From NCBI RefSeq assembly GCF_947501405.1, contig NZ_CANMVK010000005.1, forward strand, positions 186,001 to 250,000: a stretch of 64,000 bases of DNA. Direction: 5' to 3'. The DNA is from an uncultured Hoeflea sp. GTDB taxonomy: Bacteria > Pseudomonadota > Alphaproteobacteria > Rhizobiales > Rhizobiaceae. A program made the translations under genes and the position numbers. This document shows positions 61,213 through 64,000 of the stretch, one piece after another (the stretch's first letter is position 1; every line of letters starts with the position of its first letter). Under the pieces are notes generated by a model. That model searched no databases and was not told where the DNA came from. It saw only the letters and a list, made by a program, of their open reading frames with translations.

Positions 61213-63795
61213 TTATTTGAGATCCAGCAGCCGTTCGAGATAGCGTTTTTCGATCTCCGGGGAGAGTTGATCGCCCAGCCGCTTGCGGATTGCGTCGAGA
61301 ATTTCCCGGGCGCGCTGGATGTCGATTTCGTCAGGAACCTTGACGCGGTTGCCGAAATCCGGGCCCGTGGTGGCGCGGGGGCGACCGAGCGGATCGCGGT
61401 CATCGGCTGACCGGTTGCCGTTGCGGTCGGGACCTTCGCCTTCCGCCTCTCCCTGCTCGTTGCCCATGGCCTGCATCATCTGGTTCATCATATCTTCCGC
61501 GCCCTGGCGCAAGGCCTGCAGCGCCCGTCCCTGATCGCCCAACGCCTGACCGGTCTGACCCTGCTGCAGATTTCCGGTGGCATCACCCATCGCCTCACCG
61601 GCCTCGCCGAAGCCCGGTGAGGGGGTTATGCCGAGCGCCTCGAGGTCGCGTTGCAATTGGTCCAACGCATCCTGGAGTTCCTGCTGGCTGCGTCCGAGCG
61701 CGCCAAGCATTTCCTCAAGCGACTGGCTGCCTTCGCCCTGTTGACCCTGGTCCTGCCCCTGACCCGGCTGGTTCTGGCCCTGTTCCTGACGGTCGCGGCC
61801 CTCGCCCGGCTGGCTTTGGCGGTCGCGATCGGCGCGCATGGTTTCATCCATCAATTGCTGCTGCTGGCGCATCAACTCGCCGAGCTTGTCCATCTGCTGG
61901 CGCATCGGACCGCCTTGCTGCTGTTGGCGTTGCTGCCTGCCGGCCTGCAGATTGTTCATCATCCGCTGCAATTCCTGCAACATCTGCTGGGCCTGATCGC
62001 GGGCGCCGGAGCGGGCCAGATTCTCGATCTGGTCGAGCATGTTGTCGAGATCACGCTGACGCAGCATGTTCTCGGGCATGGCCTGCTGCATTTGGCTTTC
62101 CGGGTTGCCGCGATTCTGGCGAGCCAGTTCACTCAGGTAATCCTGCATGGCTTCGCGCAGCTCGTCCATCAGCCGGGCGATTTCCTCATCGGAGGCATCG
62201 TTCTCCAGCGCTTCGGCCAGCGCGTTCTGGGCGTCGCGCAACCGCCGCTCGGCAAGCGACAGATTGCCATCTTCGATCTGCAGCGCCACGCCCCACATGT
62301 AGTCGATCGCAGCGCGCAGGTCGTCGTCGGAGCGGGCATTTTCCAGCCGGCCACGGACCGATTGTAGCAGCAGATAATGCGACAGGTCGGGAATGGTCTC
62401 TTCGGGCGCGATGGTCAACGCGTCGTGCAGATCGAACACCCGGGGCAGATTGTTGGCGTCCAGCGCCAGAACGCCGCGCTGTTCGACCACCGCGGCGGCC
62501 AGCGGATTGGAGAAACGCCGGCCCGGCAACACCGTTTCCAGTGTTTCGCTGCGGCCTTGCTGCCCGGCTCCATCGACCGCCAGCAGGGTGATCTTGACCT
62601 TCTGCCCGGCCAGCGGGTGCTCGGTAAGATCCTGACTTGCCACCGCGCGGTTGTCTTCCGCTGACCGTCGCGGCAGCGACAGGCGGTATTTTGGCGGCTC
62701 GAAAAGCGGCCGCGCATCGGGCGCAGGATCTTTGGCAGGAACGATCTCGGCCTCGGCGCGGGCGACACCATGATCGTCGGACAGGGTGTAGTCGAGTTCC
62801 AGCGCGCCGTTGACGGCGCGGCGCGGGGTTTCGACGAAGGCTGCGACGGGCGCCGCATCGGGAATGATGCGAATGTCAAAACTTAAATCCGAGCGGCCGG
62901 CGGCCACCCGCAAATTGCCGTGATCACCGGGCTTGAAAGTCCATAGCCTGGCGCCTGCAATGGCGGCAGGATCAACAGTTTCGGGCGCTGCGGGATCGAG
63001 AGGCATCAGCGACTGCGCGTCCGGACCCCAGGAGACCGAGGCGTCGTCGCCCGCACCGCCGAGCCTCACGGTGATTTCGCTGCCCTCAATGGCCGTGACT
63101 GCCTCGCCTTCCGCGCGGGATACGCCGGTCAAGAACACCGGCGCCTGATTGACATAGGTGGGCGGGGTAATCCAGGCGTCAATCCGCACGTCGGGCAGTT
63201 CAGTGCTGATATGGCTGACGAAGGCATCGCCGGGCCGGCCGGCCTGACCTGAATAGGAATAGAAGAAGGCGACAAACAGCAGCAGGCCTACGGCGACGCG
63301 GAGGCCGAACGGGTCCCGTTCGGGCAGGCTGGACCGGGGGATACCGGTCTCCAACTGTCCGATTTTGGCAGCCATACGGCGGCGGTGCTCTTCCCAAAGC
63401 GCCCGGGCCACCGGATCATTGGCGTCGAGGTGATCATCCTGGCTGGCGATCGCCTGGTTAGCGATCCTGTTTTCGGCCTCCAGGCGCGCGTCGATCTCAC
63501 CCTGGACGGGTGCTCGAAACCGCGACAGTGGCCAGAGCGAGGCAGCAAAGCCAACCGCAAAAACCGCCAACAGCGCCAGCCGGGCCGCGTCGGGGACGGT
63601 TCGAAACACGCCGAGCCAGGACAGGCTCAAAAACAGCGCGATCACACCCAGCGCCGGAGCGGCCAGGGTCAGGAACCGGCCGGCCATGAGATTTAAGCGC
63701 ATGCGCAACCGCGCGAAAGACACCGATCGGCGGATCCGGCCGGCGGTTTCGTCCGGAACTGCGCTCTTGCTTTCAAGCTCGCGGGCCATGGCCAT
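61213..63795 (-). CDS. TIGR02302-family (DUF4175) membrane protein
   Basis: The 860-residue protein has two N-terminal helices (LTLAAPALGVIALFLSLSWLGVF, LLAVFAVGFAASLWPL), a third near residue 170 (VAVGLLLFVAFFYSYS), and a long periplasmic part. Residues about 590-740 are rich in Gln, Met and Gly, with coiled-coil-like MLQELQRMMNNLQAGRQQRQ and later QGQNQPGQGQDQGQQGEG. The family is conserved in rhizobia between cpdR and lysA. Its function is not established. It is convergent with cpdR (9-bp gap). Confidence 0.88.
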   Translation of the reverse strand: MAMARELESKSAVPDETAGRIRRSVSFARLRMRLNLMAGRFLTLAAPALGVIALFLSLSWLGVFRTVPDAARLALLAVFAVGFAASLWPLSRFRAPVQGEIDARLEAENRIANQAIASQDDHLDANDPVARALWEEHRRRMAAKIGQLETGIPRSSLPERDPFGLRVAVGLLLFVAFFYSYSGQAGRPGDAFVSHISTELPDVRIDAWITPPTYVNQAPVFLTGVSRAEGEAVTAIEGSEITVRLGGAGDDASVSWGPDAQSLMPLDPAAPETVDPAAIAGARLWTFKPGDHGNLRVAAGRSDLSFDIRIIPDAAPVAAFVETPRRAVNGALELDYTLSDDHGVARAEAEIVPAKDPAPDARPLFEPPKYRLSLPRRSAEDNRAVASQDLTEHPLAGQKVKITLLAVDGAGQQGRSETLETVLPGRRFSNPLAAAVVEQRGVLALDANNLPRVFDLHDALTIAPEETIPDLSHYLLLQSVRGRLENARSDDDLRAAIDYMWGVALQIEDGNLSLAERRLRDAQNALAEALENDASDEEIARLMDELREAMQDYLSELARQNRGNPESQMQQAMPENMLRQRDLDNMLDQIENLARSGARDQAQQMLQELQRMMNNLQAGRQQRQQQQGGPMRQQMDKLGELMRQQQQLMDETMRADRDRQSQPGEGRDRQEQGQNQPGQGQDQGQQGEGSQSLEEMLGALGRSQQELQDALDQLQRDLEALGITPSPGFGEAGEAMGDATGNLQQGQTGQALGDQGRALQALRQGAEDMMNQMMQAMGNEQGEAEGEGPDRNGNRSADDRDPLGRPRATTGPDFGNRVKVPDEIDIQRAREILDAIRKRLGDQLSPEIEKRYLERLLDLK

Positions 63796-63920
63796 CTTCC
63801 TTCAGTGATCGGAAAGAAGATAACAGTCTTTGCGGCCAAGGCGAGGCCTGTGACAAAAAAGTGAAAGCCGATTGCCGCCTGTACGGCGAAAATCAAACCG
63901 CCCGGGCGTAGTCTACGGCG

Positions 63921-64000
63921 TCAATCCAGCCAATCGGGAAGCGAATCCAGGCCAATCAGGTCTTCATAGCTCGGGCGTTTGCGCACCACATGATATTGGT
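63921..64000 (-). CDS. lysA: Diaminopimelate decarboxylase, 3' end only
   Basis: Only the last codons are in the window; the minus-strand frame ends at TGA 63923-63921 and reads QYHVVRKRPSYEDLIGLDSLPDWLD. This is the characteristic alphaproteobacterial LysA C-terminus, and lysA upstream of the DUF4175 gene on the same strand is the common rhizobial order. The enzyme makes lysine from meso-diaminopimelate. The start and active site lie outside the window. Confidence 0.75.
   Translation of the reverse strand, partial: QYHVVRKRPSYEDLIGLDSLPDWLD

Noticed and set aside
1-64000. CRISPR arrays, insertion sequences and riboswitches
   Set aside because: No regularly spaced repeats, no transposase-like protein and no cobalamin-type leader before cobST were found.

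Overview
The window looks like chromosomal DNA of a GC-rich alphaproteobacterium of the order Hyphomicrobiales (Rhizobiales), probably Rhizobiaceae or a marine relative such as Hoeflea. The support is gene order in the right half: accA / xerD / small membrane ORF / aroK-aroB-corC / bolA / J-domain protein / cobS-cobT / queuosine-precursor transporter / rpmB, then gloB / methyltransferase / hisC-tyrC / DUF2125 / chaC / plsC / ydcF / ftsX-ftsE / hpt / cpdR / DUF4175 protein / lysA. This is a typical rhizobial core backbone. No insertion sequence, prophage or CRISPR array was seen. The only RNA gene recognised is a tRNA-Arg(CCU).

Positions 1-15949 hold a catabolic island that I read as a pathway for sulfoquinovose (SQ) and sulfolactate. 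In order: aldose 1-epimerase (5' end outside the window); TRAP transporter dctQM and dctP; a VOC protein and a Sel1 protein on the minus strand; a di-haem peroxidase; a PfkB sugar kinase overlapping a LacD-type aldolase; a histidine-phosphatase-like protein that has lost its catalytic RH; an L-fucose-isomerase-like protein; a Gfo/Idh/MocA protein; a GntR/HutC regulator; and a four-gene set matching suyA-suyB-slcC-comC. The last four would turn (S)-sulfolactate into pyruvate and sulfite through sulfopyruvate and (R)-sulfolactate. The isomerase, kinase and aldolase fit an Embden-Meyerhof-like sulfoglycolysis that yields dihydroxyacetone phosphate and sulfolactaldehyde. A sulfolactaldehyde dehydrogenase and a sulfite-handling protein are not visible here.

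The strongest new signal is a perfect 14-bp palindrome, GTCTTATATAAGAC (or a one-base variant), found in front of dctQM, dctP, the kinase-aldolase pair, and between gntR and suyA. The fourth copy lies next to the regulator gene. It ties uptake, upper pathway and lower pathway into one probable regulon under the GntR protein.

Positions 15987-24699 hold a second TRAP transporter with a flavin monooxygenase (minus strand) and a three-subunit molybdenum hydroxylase of the xanthine dehydrogenase/CoxL form II type (plus strand). Neither set has the palindrome. From 24990 to 35114 are dxr with a 3-hydroxyisobutyrate-dehydrogenase-like gene, a SapC-family protein, an MFS transporter, tRNA-Arg, an M20 amidohydrolase, a D,D-carboxypeptidase, a COG0523 GTPase, TusA and an L,D-transpeptidase lipoprotein. 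The rest is the core backbone described above. It includes a perfect TTAA-N7-TTAAC CtrA-type box upstream of ftsE. All functions are read from sequence by eye; substrate assignments are inference.
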